Positions 1-11,484 of a stretch of 64,000 nt of DNA are shown here, in pieces. Both the position numbers and the translations under genes were made by a program. The DNA lies in contig JABAKD010000010.1 of the NCBI GenBank assembly GCA_012845835.1, positions 16,531,355-16,595,354 on the forward strand. Direction: 5' to 3'. The notes beneath the pieces are model-generated. The model was given only the letters and a program-made list of their open reading frames with translations, was not told the origin of the DNA and made no database searches. Position 1 is the first letter of the stretch, and every line of letters begins with the position of its first letter. Source of the DNA: Undaria pinnatifida. Taxonomy: Eukaryota; Sar; Phaeophyceae; Laminariales; Alariaceae.

Positions 1-553
1 CATCCCTCTATAGTGCGGTAGGGGTTGCAGTTTATGGGCCAAAAAAAGGTATACCTTCTGACCGGTTGAGCTCCTCAAGCGTTGAACTATCGGTTAGTAT
101 GACATTTTTTACGACTATTTTTGTTTTAGGACTAGGGCATACTAATAACAAGTGTTGGTCGGGTTGGGCTAACGAATGTCTTCGAAGTAATGTTTCGGGG
201 AGATAGTGAGATATTGAGCTCCTCGTGTTGGGAGCTCGGAAACTTCTTAGAATCTGCTGCGCGCCTGGCGTGGGATGACTCCAGTACTCGGTGTGATATC
301 CTCTCTATTAATAGCAGTAAACGACTTGCCCTATCTGATGCTTTGATTTCTTAATAATTTTCTCCTCGTTCTTTGCTGAGACCGGTCACCGGTTAACCTC
401 GCCAAGGACCGCTTAGGTGCGTGTAGACGGGCTATACCAAACAATCTCAAGAGACTTACAATATGATACCAGTATATGGAACACTTGAAAGTACCTGTTG
501 CCGTCGCATGGATGCATTCTCTCTCCGCGATTGTACGCACATCTACACTTTAG
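1..553 (+). other. Intron sequence upstream of the first visible CtpA exon
   Basis: No exon is recognisable here. The stretch ends in the acceptor (cactttag) that opens the exon at 554, so most of it should be intron of the protease gene. It holds a weak copy of the dispersed GAGCTCC/AAAAAGGTA repeat near 40-80 and one perfect CTATTAATAG palindrome at 305-314. Confidence 0.5.
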
Positions 554-3500
554 GGCAAGACGGTGACCTTCGAGATTCGGGGGCCCGAAGACGGGTCGGA
601 CACAAGGAAGGTCGAGCTCGACAGAACTTTCCCGGCCACGGAGAACGCTGTGCTCTACGGGATCAAGGCAAGATGCGAGGGGCTGGGGGGGGCTGGGGGA
701 GAAGGAGGAAGGGCGGGGGGGGGGAGGGGCGAGGGGGAAGGGCGTTCCGCATTGTATGGTCGGTGGTACACGAATATTTTCGCCCCGTCAGATTGCAGTA
801 TTTCTATTTGTTTCGCTCGCACTAGCTTCAAAGTTGAGAGAGTTCCCCCTTGTGGCGGTCAACCGTTGCCCCGACACAGGATAAGCCTTTTCCCCCCGGG
901 CATATAGCTCAGTTGATATCTCCTTCCCCCCCCCCCCCGGCCCGCTGTCCCCGCCCCGTCCCCGTCCCCTCCCCCTACTTACGCAAACTGTCTGGTATTA
1001 TTCCCACAAAAAACTGCGCGCATTCCGCGAGCTAACCCCCCACCCCCCGCAATGTACCCTCGCCTCCCCGCCCAATGCCGTCCACCCAAAACCAAAACGT
1101 GCAAACTCCGAATCCAGGACCAAGGAAAGCACAAGATAGGTTACGCCCGGCTGCGCGACTTCAATTCCGTAGTGGCGAAGAACCTTCGGGAGGCCCTTGT
1201 AGAGATGAAGGGGCAAGGGGCGGACGAGTTTGTGCTCGACTTGAGGGGGAACGGTGGCGGTGCTTTCCAGAGCGCGCTTGGCGTCGCCGGCTTATTTATG
1301 GACGCGCAGCCCATCACCTACGTCGTGAGTTGGGGGAGGGGTGGAGGAGGGGGAGGATGGGGGAGGTGTGTGTGGGGTACTGATTTTCGACATGGCCGCA
1401 GTCGTAAGATCATAGACTCTTGCATGCCTTCCATTCCGGGTTTTTATCAACCACTCAGATATTGCTTGTACCAGGCAGGACGCGCCGTGAGGTATGCGAG
1501 GGGTTGGGACCGGGGGAGAGTATACGTTACACAAATAAATGCGGGGCAACCTGAGCCAAATGCGGTGTAATCTGAGCCAATGGCATTTCAACACATGTAG
1601 AAAGTCTGTTATGGGGTAATGCCTGACAGTGGGGGGTGGGGGGGAGCGATGCTCGTCTTGAGAAGTAATGGTGGAGTCGCTGTTCAGAGCGCGCTTGACG
1701 TAACTGGCCTGTTTATGGACGCCTAACACCTCACTTCCATCGTGACTAGGCGGGGGGGGGGGGGGGGGGGGGGTGTGTGTACGGGGGGGGGGCAGGGCGG
1801 AGAGAGAAGGGGCGGAGGAAGGGGAGCGGAGGGCGGGGAGCGGAAGGGGTGGGTGGGGGAATCGGGGGGTGAGGGGAGGGGGGGGAGTAGCTTCTCAGGT
1901 GAGAAGAGGTCAAGATATACCCGTGACGACGTTGCCGTCCCCGCACCCACCCACAAACACGCCAACATCTTGCGCCCCCCCCAATTTCCCAATCCTGACC
2001 CCTTCCCGTTACCGCCACCGTTCATGCTTCCGCCCGTGCGCCGCGCCTGCATTCAGGTAGACGGGTCGGGGCAACGGGCAGAGTTCATGACGAAAAAAGA
2101 CGCGGTAGTCGCGGATGAGCCCCTCGTTGTGTGGGTGGATGGTCACTCTGCTAGCTCCAGCGAGGTTTGTCCCGCAGATAGTAGAGCTTTAGTCGGAGGG
2201 TTATAGGGGTGGCCGGGGCGGGGCTGTGGCGGAAATAGTATTTTAACCCATTTAACGTTGCACTCGTTTTTTGGGGAGACGTAACTGCTTGGAATTGGAG
2301 TGGGATGCTGGTTGTGGTAGTACAAAGGGTTTATCATCGGGCGCACCCCGGTTGGTTTCCGATACGATCGATCGTGTTTGCTGGAACAGAATCGATCGCC
2401 CGATCACGACAGCTCCACTGATAAACCTTTTTTCCACTCTGAAAATATATCAACAAAAAAAAATAACGCGTACGTAGTTAGTCCCAAATAACGCGGATGC
2501 AGTTCTAAAATAGTTCATTTAGTGCTGATACCTCTCCCCACCCGTTATCTTGCGTTTCGTTCTTTGTGCAGGTTTTGGCGGGGGCCCTGCAGGACGACTG
2601 CCGTGCGGTGCTTCGCGGGGAGCGAACTTTCGGAAAAGGGCTCGTCCAGGCCGTCTATGGCTTGGCAGACGGGCAGGGCTTGATCCTCACCGTAGCTCAG
2701 TACGAGACTCCAAGGGGGACCTACATTCACGTAAGGTTTTATAAACTTAGTCCTAATAACGTCAGCTTTGAGTTCGACGGATTTAGGGTCGATACTCATT
2801 GCAAGCTGCGTAATACAGCGGTCATTGATATTTATATCCGTCCATCATGTCACACATCACACGATAATATGGATGGTAGCACTTTTTGTCCGAAAAGCGT
2901 TCGGGCTGATGGTATGACCCTAGTGAAGACTCGTGCTAGACTAGAGGTGCACCGTTTTTTTGCTGAGGCTCCTCGCTTGAGGAACTCCATTTTTCGTTTT
3001 GCCTTCGTTTTACGTTCGTTTTGCCTTCGTTTTGCCTTCATTTTGCCTTCATTTTGCCTTCATTTTGCCTTCGTTTTGTCTTCATTTTGCCTTCATATTT
3101 GCCTTCATTTTGCCTTCGTTTTGCCTTCATTGTTGCCTTCATTGTTGCCTTCATTTTTGCCTTCATTTTTGCCTTCATTGTTGCCTCCATTTTTGCCTTC
3201 ATTGTTGCCTTCGTTTTGCCTTCATTTTTGCTTTCAGTTTGCCGTTGTTTTGCCTTCATTTTTGCCTTCATTTTGCCTTCATTTTGCCTTCGGAGGCAAA
3301 ACTATTTTTTAAAGAAAGTGATAAGTGCGCCTCAATGAACCATTCCCACGGCATTGGCATACGACTGCATACATGTACGAGGTATATATACAGATATTAG
3401 AGTGTTTGCGAAAATACGTTTCTAAAAATTTACTTGCCTTCCGCTAAAAAAAGTGAATTGCCTTCCCACCGAGTTTTTGGTGTGTTTGCGCTAGCGGTAA

Positions 3501-5893
3501 ACAAAATCCTGCAGGCGACGCCTCCGAAATTTAGTAGGGAAACGGGGATGTGCGCGATTGTAATATACGTACGAGTACAGCAGCAGCAGTACGAGTACTC
3601 GTAGTATTATACGATATACGAGTACTCGTTGTACGTACTCCAGTCTCGAGCCTCTCGTTTCAGGTGCAGCAGTACCTGGAACACGGTACATGCAAGCACC
3701 CAACAGACTACAAATCAGAGGTATGGCGGTCTGTCTCGCGCGTAAAAAACTCCTTGTGAGCAGGGACTACCTCATTAAACGTGCTACAAGCAGAGCAACG
3801 CCTTCCTCATGCGACGGAAGGGAAGGCGAAGCGCAGTTTCCCCATGGAACGTGGACCTGTTATTGCGAAGCACCACCCTGCGAAGAATCCGCAGTGAACG
3901 CAGCGGTTTAGGGCAGAGGAGTTTCCGCTCCTCTGCCCTAAACCGAAAGTCATGCCACGCTTCAGTCGCGGTGATGTTGGAGAAGCGCGGTGGCTGCTGT
4001 CGCACAGATGGACCGATACGAGTCCTATCTTGCCAGATGCGCACACGATAGCCGCAATCAAGGCGCGTGGTGTCGCTCTCTGCGTTGAGGCTCCTCTCCG
4101 CACAGACGGTTCATCACCGGCCTGCTGCATATCTCTGATGTTACGCCTGCGCGTCGTGCTCAGGGTACTACCCTCTCAATCCTCCGTGCGTTCGTATTAG
4201 TAGCTTGTGTTGTGTCGTGACAACAGCCGCGTGGTGCTTCAAACTGGTCCTGCTTAGGGCGCCATAGACCCTTGCAGAGGCGTTCTGCCTCGGACAAATG
4301 CTCGGTGTGTTGTAGGCCAATGAAACAGAGAGACAAAATTTACCGTAACTTTTGATCAAAACCTACCTTCGACAAAGTACATTTTTGCCTTTTTTTCAAA
4401 AATTTACCGCAAATATTGCCTTCGGGACAATTTTTGAAGAAGTAAATTTCTAAAAACGTACTTTCGCAAACACTCTATTACAGAAACAAACACTGACCTA
4501 ATTCCGACCTTTTGGGGTTAAGGAGCTCCTTCATTCTGAAAACGTTTCAGCCCAAAAGTGCTACCTGGTACATCTACCGTAGCGCGCGTCTCAAACTGGT
4601 CAACTATTAATGATTAACTATTTATAAGGAACTATTTAACGATCAACTGATCAACTACTCAACTAATAATCTGACAGTATGGTACTAATCAAAGTAATGA
4701 AAGTAATCAACTGTTAATAATCAACTATGAATAATCTAATCAGCTAGTAGTAAACTATTATTAATAATCAGCTATTCATAATCAACTAATAATAATCGAC
4801 TAATCAACTACTCAACTAGTCAACCAATCAACCAATCAACCAATCAACTAGTCTAATCAGCTAATCAACTTCGTTGTCGGAATAACCTTTGTGGTTTACA
4901 ATGCTACCTGGTATTTTCGTCATGGGCCCAGGCCAAGGGATTGCTCATCATGTTGAGCGGACGTGTTTTTTCAAATCAAGTTTTTGGGGGGGTTTGAGGC
5001 CGTGAAGATCCGCAGAGAAGTAGCTGCACCGCTATGCACTACAGTATATACCGCAGCATGCGTGCAAGAGTTGAGGCATTGACCATACGTGTTTGCCAAA
5101 ATATAGCAACGGTTTTTGTTTTTAGTTTCGACCCCCAACTGGTAACCTTTTTGGATGTACCAGGTATAGTTTTGGCGCTCACGCAAGTTTGTTAACTGGC
5201 TTCTGTCGAGTTTTGCAACCTGCATTTCGTGGATTAGCTGCCAATGGTTTGGATTTTCAACTTTTTGGCAATTGTTTGGTGGAGTAAAAGGGTTCCACGC
5301 GCGCAGCTTGCCAAAACGAGTTTCGACGATATCATCGATCTGACGGCTAAGATAGGTGCCTTTTAATTTTTTTAAATATAAATCTACTTCCACCCTCGTG
5401 TGTGAGGTGACAGGGTGGGGACACCGAGTATCCACCAACAGGTCTGCCAGGTAAGCATGTTCTTGGTGCTACTCACGTTCGAAGCTCAGAAATTGCAGAG
5501 AGAAGCAGCGTTATTAATCCCACGAGCCGTGATGAAATCTGAACAGGAAGGAGTCATGCCCTTCCCATGTCGTAAATGTCCCGTATACGAAACGCCATCC
5601 CAACGACCCGAAAACGGACAAAATAACCTAGTTTGAGGTAATTACCGGCCTTCCAAGGCCGTTCCATAACACGTGTTCTCTATTTCGTGTTTTGGCGGTT
5701 GTCCTTTCCTCAGGGGAAAGGGATCGAACCGGACATCCGCGGAGGGCTACCGCTGAAGATGTTCAGCACCAGCTTAGATTTCGACGAAGGGCAGTTCGAT
5801 GCGGCAAGGCAAAAGATGAAGGCGTGCCCCCCGATGGAGAGTAGCAGACTAGATTTTAAGGGGGCGGCGGGGACTTCTTCCGCATCGCCCTAG
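554..5893 (+). CDS. ctpA: C-terminal processing peptidase CtpA (S41 serine protease), 3' part of gene
   Basis: In plastids this protease trims the C-terminal extension of photosystem II D1 protein in the thylakoid lumen. Exons are 554-667, 1118-1324, 2057-2164, 2572-2730 and 5714-5893, giving 255 codons plus stop TAG. Every intron is phase 0. Residues 1-38 are the end of the PDZ-like region. About 45-107 carry the IGYARL strand and the FVLDLRGNGGG motif typical of S41. Exon 3 ends in GHSASSSE, with the predicted nucleophile Ser at 2153-2155. Exon 4 carries TFGKGLVQ, with the general-base Lys at 2635-2637. The spacing of 25 residues equals that of the known D1-protease Ser/Lys dyad. YETPRGTYIH joins GKGIEPDI across the last intron. 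Intron 1 uses a GC donor (AAG|GCAAGA). Intron 4 (2731-5713) holds satellites and a TIR element. The N-terminus and targeting peptide are outside the window. Confidence 0.93.
668..1117 (+). other. CtpA intron 1, GC-AG type
   Basis: The donor is GCAAGA after AAG, the usual context of GC-AG introns, and the acceptor is aatccag before GAC. The first part is G-rich (about 675-745) and the last third C-rich (925-1060). No GT at this position would keep the frame into the IGYARL exon. Confidence 0.7.
1372..1510 (-). repeat. SINE-like retroposon copy in CtpA intron 2
   Basis: This is a diverged copy of a family of about 140 bp also seen at 47870-48015, 49455-49600 and 55275-55440. Read on the minus strand it contains a GCCTG.CTGGT block, GACTCTTG-like and ATGAGTAC-like blocks, and ends in a C-rich tail (G-rich on the plus strand, 1331-1377). 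It begins some 45 bp after the exon 2 donor. Confidence 0.55.
1662..1748 (+). pseudogene. Decayed copy of the end of CtpA exon 2
   Basis: This matches the last ~80 bp of exon 2, including GGTGG.G.TG.TT.CAGAGCGCGCTTG.CGT and TTTATGGACGC, with substitutions and an in-frame TAA after the GAC GCC codons. The donor position has become GTGACTAGG. A long G-run follows, as it does after the real exon 2 donor. It is a partial exon-plus-intron duplication inside intron 2, not an active exon. Confidence 0.8.
2990..3297 (+). repeat. TTTTGCCTTCN minisatellite in CtpA intron 4
   Basis: About 25 tandem copies of an 11-12 bp unit (TTTTGCCTTCA/G, some with an extra T or G) form this tract. All frames are open only because the unit lacks stops. 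The array ends 100 bp before a TIR element that also has TTGCCTTC near both ends. Confidence 0.9.
3400..4475. mobile_element. TIR element of 1076 bp with TATTA target duplication
   Basis: The terminal inverted repeats are about 37 bp, start GAGTGTTTGCGAAA at 3400 and end in the reverse complement at 4475, with few mismatches. Both flanks are TATTA (3395-3399 and 4476-4480), which fits a 5-bp target-site duplication, although a TA duplication cannot be excluded. A perfect 18-bp hairpin lies inside (3904-3921 with 3928-3945). No transposase is recognisable, so it is a non-autonomous element in CtpA intron 4. It does not disturb the splice sites. Confidence 0.85.
3904..3945. repeat. Perfect 18-bp inverted repeat with 6-nt loop
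   Basis: Arm CGGTTTAGGGCAGAGGAG at 3904-3921 is followed by a TTTCCG loop and its exact complement at 3928-3945. It lies near the middle of the TIR element. Confidence 0.9.
4580..4870. repeat. TCAACTAAT-type AT-rich minisatellite
   Basis: Irregular tandem repeats of TCAACTA/ATAATCAACTA units occupy this stretch of CtpA intron 4. No coding signal is visible. Confidence 0.75.
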
Positions 5894-5937
5894 CTTGTAA
5901 CAGGGCAAATATTTCGACACCGTTACTCGTCACCGAG

Positions 5938-6066
5938 GGGGAGGGCGTACTCATTTGTTGCTTGCCTTAGTCAGTAGACCGCTGACCACGCATTTATTTA
6001 AGGACGGAGCATAGTTCCTACTCGTAATAGAGACACCTCCAACATCGGGGCTGAGTTAGGAGGGGT
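5938..6066 (-). mobile_element. 5'-truncated LINE 3' end just after the CtpA stop
   Basis: On the minus strand this reads like the 3' end of the LINE at 40860-42150 (GTTGGAGGTGTCTCTATTA, then GCTCCGTC, then GCAAGCAACAAATGAGTACG) and ends in a C-rich tail (5930-5947). The copy begins about 45 bp downstream of the protease stop codon. Confidence 0.75.
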
Positions 6067-9000
6067 CATTTTAGGTAGAGGGGTTAATCCGAGCGGATTA
6101 ACCGGAGTCGATTCCCTCGGAGCCGATTCACCCAATTTGTCGGAGCGATTGCAATCGGAAAAGGAATCGGCACAAGTCGGGACGATGTGTTTGCCGATGT
6201 TTTATCAGTGTTACATCGGTTGGCACCGCCCTGGAAAATACTCAATTTTGCACGGATTGCGACGAGAAATGAAGGCAAATGACCAGAAACTCGCCGCGCT
6301 TGCCCAATAATATATGGGCATCATCGCCGATATATGCGCCGAAAACCGATGTTTTAGATATCGGTACACACAGCCGATTCACAACCCGCCTTTGATTTCA
6401 GCGGTTTCGGACCACTCGAACGAACGAGCGGCTACCCTACTATCTATTGTTTTGCGAGTCTTGGCTCTCTTTTTTTTCACCAGGTGCGTACGTCGCCATC
6501 AAATGGTTTGTTTACACACTGTTCGGAAGGACAACGGAGGTTTATGTTCTACAAGGCTTCATTTGGGCAGGCAATTGGCAAACCTATTTGCCAGTGGTCA
6601 AACGAACCAGTACCCTCTAATACCATTGACATTGACAAACTCGCGGCCTTGATCCCGTAGTCGTTAGAACTTTACCCACGCTTGACCAAGGGTACCTTAT
6701 TGTAGTATCTCACCCCTTTTTTCGCAGCCGGATTTGAGCTGCTCGCAGGAGCAACTCTGTACCACACTGACCAACCCCCCCCCGAAAAACTACTGTGTAT
6801 CTCACCGGCAGAAGGAAAGTGCAACCCGATGAACAATCCCATGGCCTAGTTATGCAACAAAACCATACCAGGCACCTGGTTTTAATACGGGTATTGTTGC
6901 AGTTTTCTTGGGGGGCATTTTCGGTGATTTTGGACTAACACCTGTACAACTGGAAACCCGTTTTTTGGGGGAAATTACTTGCAATTAGTATAATGAGGGG
7001 TTTTGAGGCTCTGAAGGGGGTTAAGGTGTCCCGTCATCTCCAGAAACATTATTCAGCCAAAATTTGCCACCTGCTAACTATCGTATAATAGCACGCGCTT
7101 TTAAAGTTTGAAGCCCTATCTACCTATTGGGCTACGCCGTTCACATGACCCAAGTGGCTCAACAGATAAGAGATTCAAGTGCTTGGGTCTCGAAGCATCC
7201 AATCTCGCCAGCCTCCCCTGGCCACGTAAACTATTAATAGTACTGACCATAACAGACTTTCTGTTGGTTGGGCCCACTATCCGCTGAAAGACCACTCAGT
7301 CACGTTTTCGAGCGGGCTCGTTGGAAAATATTATTAATGGTAATGATAGTGTATTCCTATGAATCGGTAGTCCGCTCCAGTGGCAAGGGCAGGTCCCCGG
7401 AGATTAATGCTGACGAGATTGGTGCTACGAGCTCCACAGCAGTGCATTTATTGTTGGTTTTATAACAGTATGTAGTATTGGGGCAACTACTAGTTCACTC
7501 TGTCGCTGTTATATGGCACTATCCACTGTGGTATAAAACATTATATAGCACTATCCACAGTGCTATAAAAAACATTATGTAGCACTATCCACCACAATAC
7601 AGTAAATTAAATTCCACTCACTGTCATACAATTAACACCTTCTAACTTATTTTAGTATCACTTCCATACCCGTACCCGAAAAATCTGGAAGTTCTGTGAG
7701 ACCCCCATACCCTTACCCGTAATCCACAAACCCTCCAGAACCTAAGCGTGGTAAATTCCACTTAGTCACTGTTATACTATCAACACCCTCTAACTTAATG
7801 CAGTATCACTTCTTCCACAATCCATACTTTTATGAAGAATAATTAATTGCTGACGAGACTCGAACTCCGGCACACTGAAGGAGAAGCAGCAGCCCAGCAG
7901 GCAGAGGTTCTATTATTGCCGTTTTTTTGGGGGGGAAATTGTTTCTGAATGGCGGGCTTCTCAATTGAGGGACTATGAGACCCAACATATTTGGAACACC
8001 GTTCGCGCTTTTTTCGTAAAATAGTTGTACACCTAGCCCGTGGGATAATCCATCGACGTTAGCTAAGTGAACAATGTTTGTTTTGTGAAAGTCGAGTGTT
8101 GGGTGAGGTAATGACTGATTTTACGATACATCCCCCCCCAAAACCGGCATTTTCCTTTTTACGAACGCTTCATGGCTGCTCGACACGAGGAGGGATGCTA
8201 TGAAAACAACATCCCCAAGCATTTTCTTGTTTGCAAAGAAAAGGTCTATCGGACGATGACGTCGGGGTGGCAAGCGCCGCCGTATTTCAAGAAATAGATA
8301 TACGGCCGGGAGTTGGTTTCAAAACCGGCGATTTCGTTGAAGAAAAGTTGGGGGCGCTACCGTAGAACGACTCCTATGCGGCTCCTCAAAGCGCTCCGAA
8401 AAACTGAGGTGCACCTCTATCGTAGCACGCGCCTCATTCTCCCCTCTCCCCATCATGATTGTTGTTGCTGCTGGTGTCACCCGTAATGTTTTTACCTGAC
8501 GCCGTGTTGTACGACTCGGATCGATAGCCCCTCTCCCCTTGGTCCGTGATACAGACTAAACATTCTCACGCGCCATTGCTTTCTGACGTAATCTCTTATC
8601 GCATGATAATAATATGCTTTGGTTCAGGGTGACACATGATTATGTGGGGCATAAAAGGTGTGTTCCACTAGCTTCTGTTCGCGAAACAACCATTGTGTAC
8701 TATTTCGTACGATGCACACAACACATTTAACACATACAACGCGAGTGACCCCCTCGTTCCGTGCGGTCATAGGCTTCCGTGCTGCTTCAATGTGTCGATA
8801 TGAATCCCTAATGGGATGGTTAGCTACTAATAGGTTGCGCCAAACTAACCTCCTAACGTGTCTTGGTCAGCGAGGTACAGTCACTCGTACGAGTATGATA
8901 GCTCAGACCAGGCAGTGAAAAACGGGGGGGTATCCCCTACCGTGGCCTTGCTTTTTAGTGCTAGACCAATATTTCAAGCTTTCGTGCTCGTCGGTCGGTT

Positions 9001-10290
9001 TCAGAATACCCACAACCACCATATTGGGATTGGACTGTTTGTTACTCTGCGCCAACACACACGTGCTGCGTACGGTGCTAAAGTAGAGATGCACCTATTT
9101 GATAAAATTGTTGACGCGTGCGACGACAGGGAGGTACCAGGTAGCATTTTCCGTCCCAAATGATTGCTGAATGACGGGGGGATCCTCCACCAAAAATTGC
9201 TGGAATTTCGGTATTTTTCCGCACGAGTTTCGTTGTGCACCTATCAATAGGCCATGGAATTGTGCATCCAGTAGCGGCTTTACTTTTCTCCAAATCAGTT
9301 TGTTGGGGAGAGGTCTGAAGCTCCTTTTTGGGAGGGACGTCAAAAAAAAAAAAGTCCACCTCTATCGCGTAGCATGTGTCTGTTTCGAATACGTCATTTA
9401 TGAGTTTATTTCGAGGCTCGTCTCACCTGAGGAACTCTGTATATGATACCTACCTACCTACCTACCACCGCAAAAAACAAACGATTTGGAGAAAAAAAGG
9501 AAGTGCAATTTGATTAATACCCCCGTGGTCGAGGGATACACCAAAAAAAGAAAGACTATAGCGAAACGAAAACGGTACTCCGGCGATGATCCTAGGCACT
9601 TGCTCGATTGAGGAGAGCCCAGCTGGCCAGAACCGTTTTCGTCTCGAACATTGCCACCCTCTATCGTACCGTGCGTCAACAAGCTGGCTCCAAGTCCGGT
9701 TTTGAGAGAGGCATGGAGCCAATCGCGGGGGGAGTGGCATATCCTCGGAAACGATAACGGAGGAACCCCCTCTGCCGTAGCCTTGGCCGAAGCGGGGCTC
9801 AGAAGGTGCATGAAGTCCATGGGTTACCCATATAGTTCACCTACCCGTCTGCAATATTGGCACGTCGATCGCCGTGAATCGCCCATGTGGGTTTGTAGCA
9901 CAGGTGTTGAGGAATCAGAGGGATATTTTAGTCCGTTTGACCGCTTCTTGCAAAAGGTTAACCAATTGCCTATACCCAAACTAAGCCTTATAACGCTCTT
10001 CCCCCCGCTGAAACGGCGGGGTAGCAGATCGGCCGGATATACGGGCGGACGTGTCAATACCCAAGCGTTTTTTTTCTCCTGGGGATACTGAGGAGAGTAT
10101 GTTTCAAGTTCGACACGGGGAAAGTCTTGAAAAAGTTCATTATTGTGGATGGTGGATCCGAACCCACGACCCAAAAACCCAAGGTCTGTCGACGACGCCA
10201 TTAGTTAAGAAATTACAGAGGTATAAGTCCGTTTGCCCACTTCTTGCAAAATGTTAACCAAGTGCCTACCCAAACTAAGCCTTATAACAC
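6067..10290. other. Intergenic region with dispersed short repeats
   Basis: No gene is supported. Visible items are: a patch of GAATCGG/CCGATTC motifs at 6080-6370; copies of the GAGGAGCTCC...TATCGTAGCACGCG repeat near 7035-7100, 8340-8435, 9290-9385 and 9645-9680; a direct repeat of a TCTAACTTA.T..AGTATCACTTC segment at about 7611-7665 and 7755-7810; a stretch at 7670-7760 also found at 44755-44845; and a direct repeat of about 70 bp at 9930-9992 and 10222-10282 (CTTGCAAAA.GTTAACCAA core). Confidence 0.6.
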
Positions 10291-10319
10291 AGACACATGC
10301 GTTTTAAATGGGTCGCTCG

Positions 10320-11095
10320 TGAATAGATAGTGTCGGCCCATGGGTCACGCATACATCACCCATGGAGTTCTTGTGTTGGCCCATGGGTCGCGCATGGGTC
10401 GCCTATCGGTTACCTCCGGATGTACGCGCATGGGTCGCCTATCTGTTACCTCCGGGCGCATGATGCTTGGGTCAGCCATGGGTAACACGTGAGGAAATTG
10501 TGGTTTCATCTGGGATACCCTTGGTTCGCGCATCGATTATCTACAGGTGGGTTTAAAATCTACAGTGTGCTGGCCCGTGGATCATCAACTGGTTTAATGT
10601 GCGACCCCACGGCTCACCCATTATTGGTCACTCACGGGTCGCCCATGGGTTGCCTATGGGCCAACGATGATTTGACAGCGCCAGCCCGTGGGTCGCCCAT
10701 GGCTACAGAGTGATGTACCCTTGGCGCCCGTGGATCGTTCATGGATGGGTCGCCCGTAGGTCGCCCAGGAATCACAGTACTGTCCCAAGGGTTGCCCAAC
10801 GGTCGCCGATGGCTTTCCCATGATGAGTTACCATTGGACCGTCCATGAGTTTCCGGAGGGTCGCCCACCGGTCGCCTATGGGTCGCCTATGGGTCGCCCA
10901 TGGATCACCCATGGGCCCCTCATGAGCCATTCATGGATTAATAGTTAACGAGTGTACCTTGAGTCTCCCACGGATCACCCATGGCTCGCCCATAGGTCCC
11001 CCACGGGTCGCCCATGGGCATAGTTATTTTTAGTGAATGTGTCGCCTGTGGTCTTCCTATGAGCCTCTCATGGGCCTCTCACGGGTGTCCGTGTG
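10320..11095. repeat. GGGTCGCCCATG degenerate minisatellite
   Basis: About 770 bp are built from irregular units around CCATGGGTCGCC and variants such as GGATCACCCATGG. The unit is partly palindromic, so both strands look alike. It breaks into two blocks separated by less ordered sequence near 10540-10600. Confidence 0.88.
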
Positions 11096-11346
11096 GAGGG
11101 CCTCACCTTAAGGCGCGCTGCAGGCGCTTTCAGCCAAGAGAAGGTAGGCACGCCGGTACTTCGGTCGGAATCGAGTATTCAGGAGGTTTGCGATTTCTGG
11201 CTGAAAGCTTGACCCACAAATCTAGCAACCTTGACCACACGCACACCACCGTTCATTCTTGGCATTACCGTCGCATATTTTTCGGTTTCCGCTTGGCCAA
11301 CGTATGTCGACCACTGGGGCACACGCGGAGCCCGGCGGACGCGAGG

Positions 11347-11484
11347 GTGCTTCGGCTCATCCTAGCTTGAAACTGTGTGGACTGCGAGCATGAGACAATC
11401 CGCTCAATGCAAAAAGCGCTTCGGCCCATCCTCGCTTGAAACTGTATGGACTGCGAGCATGAGGCATTCCGCTCAATACCAAAA
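11347..11484. repeat. 69-bp tandem duplication
   Basis: Two adjacent copies start at 11347 and 11416 (GTGCTTCGGCTCATCCT and GCGCTTCGGCCCATCCT) with a few substitutions. No gene is visible around them. Confidence 0.85.

Noticed and set aside
2990-3400. Apparent repeat protein encoded by the TTTTGCCTTC satellite
   Set aside because: All frames are open because the unit has no stop; it lies in a well-supported intron.
7135-7225. Possible tRNA (AAGTGGCTCAACAGATAAGAG)
   Set aside because: No cloverleaf pairing of the ends and no T-arm.
10140-10200. tRNA-like stretch (minus strand GTGGGTTCGGATCCACC resembles a T-arm / B box)
   Set aside because: No matching acceptor stem or D-arm can be formed and the A-box region is poor. 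At most a decayed tRNA-derived piece.
10320-11095. CRISPR-like array
   Set aside because: Repeats are contiguous, degenerate and without spacers; a eukaryotic minisatellite explains them.
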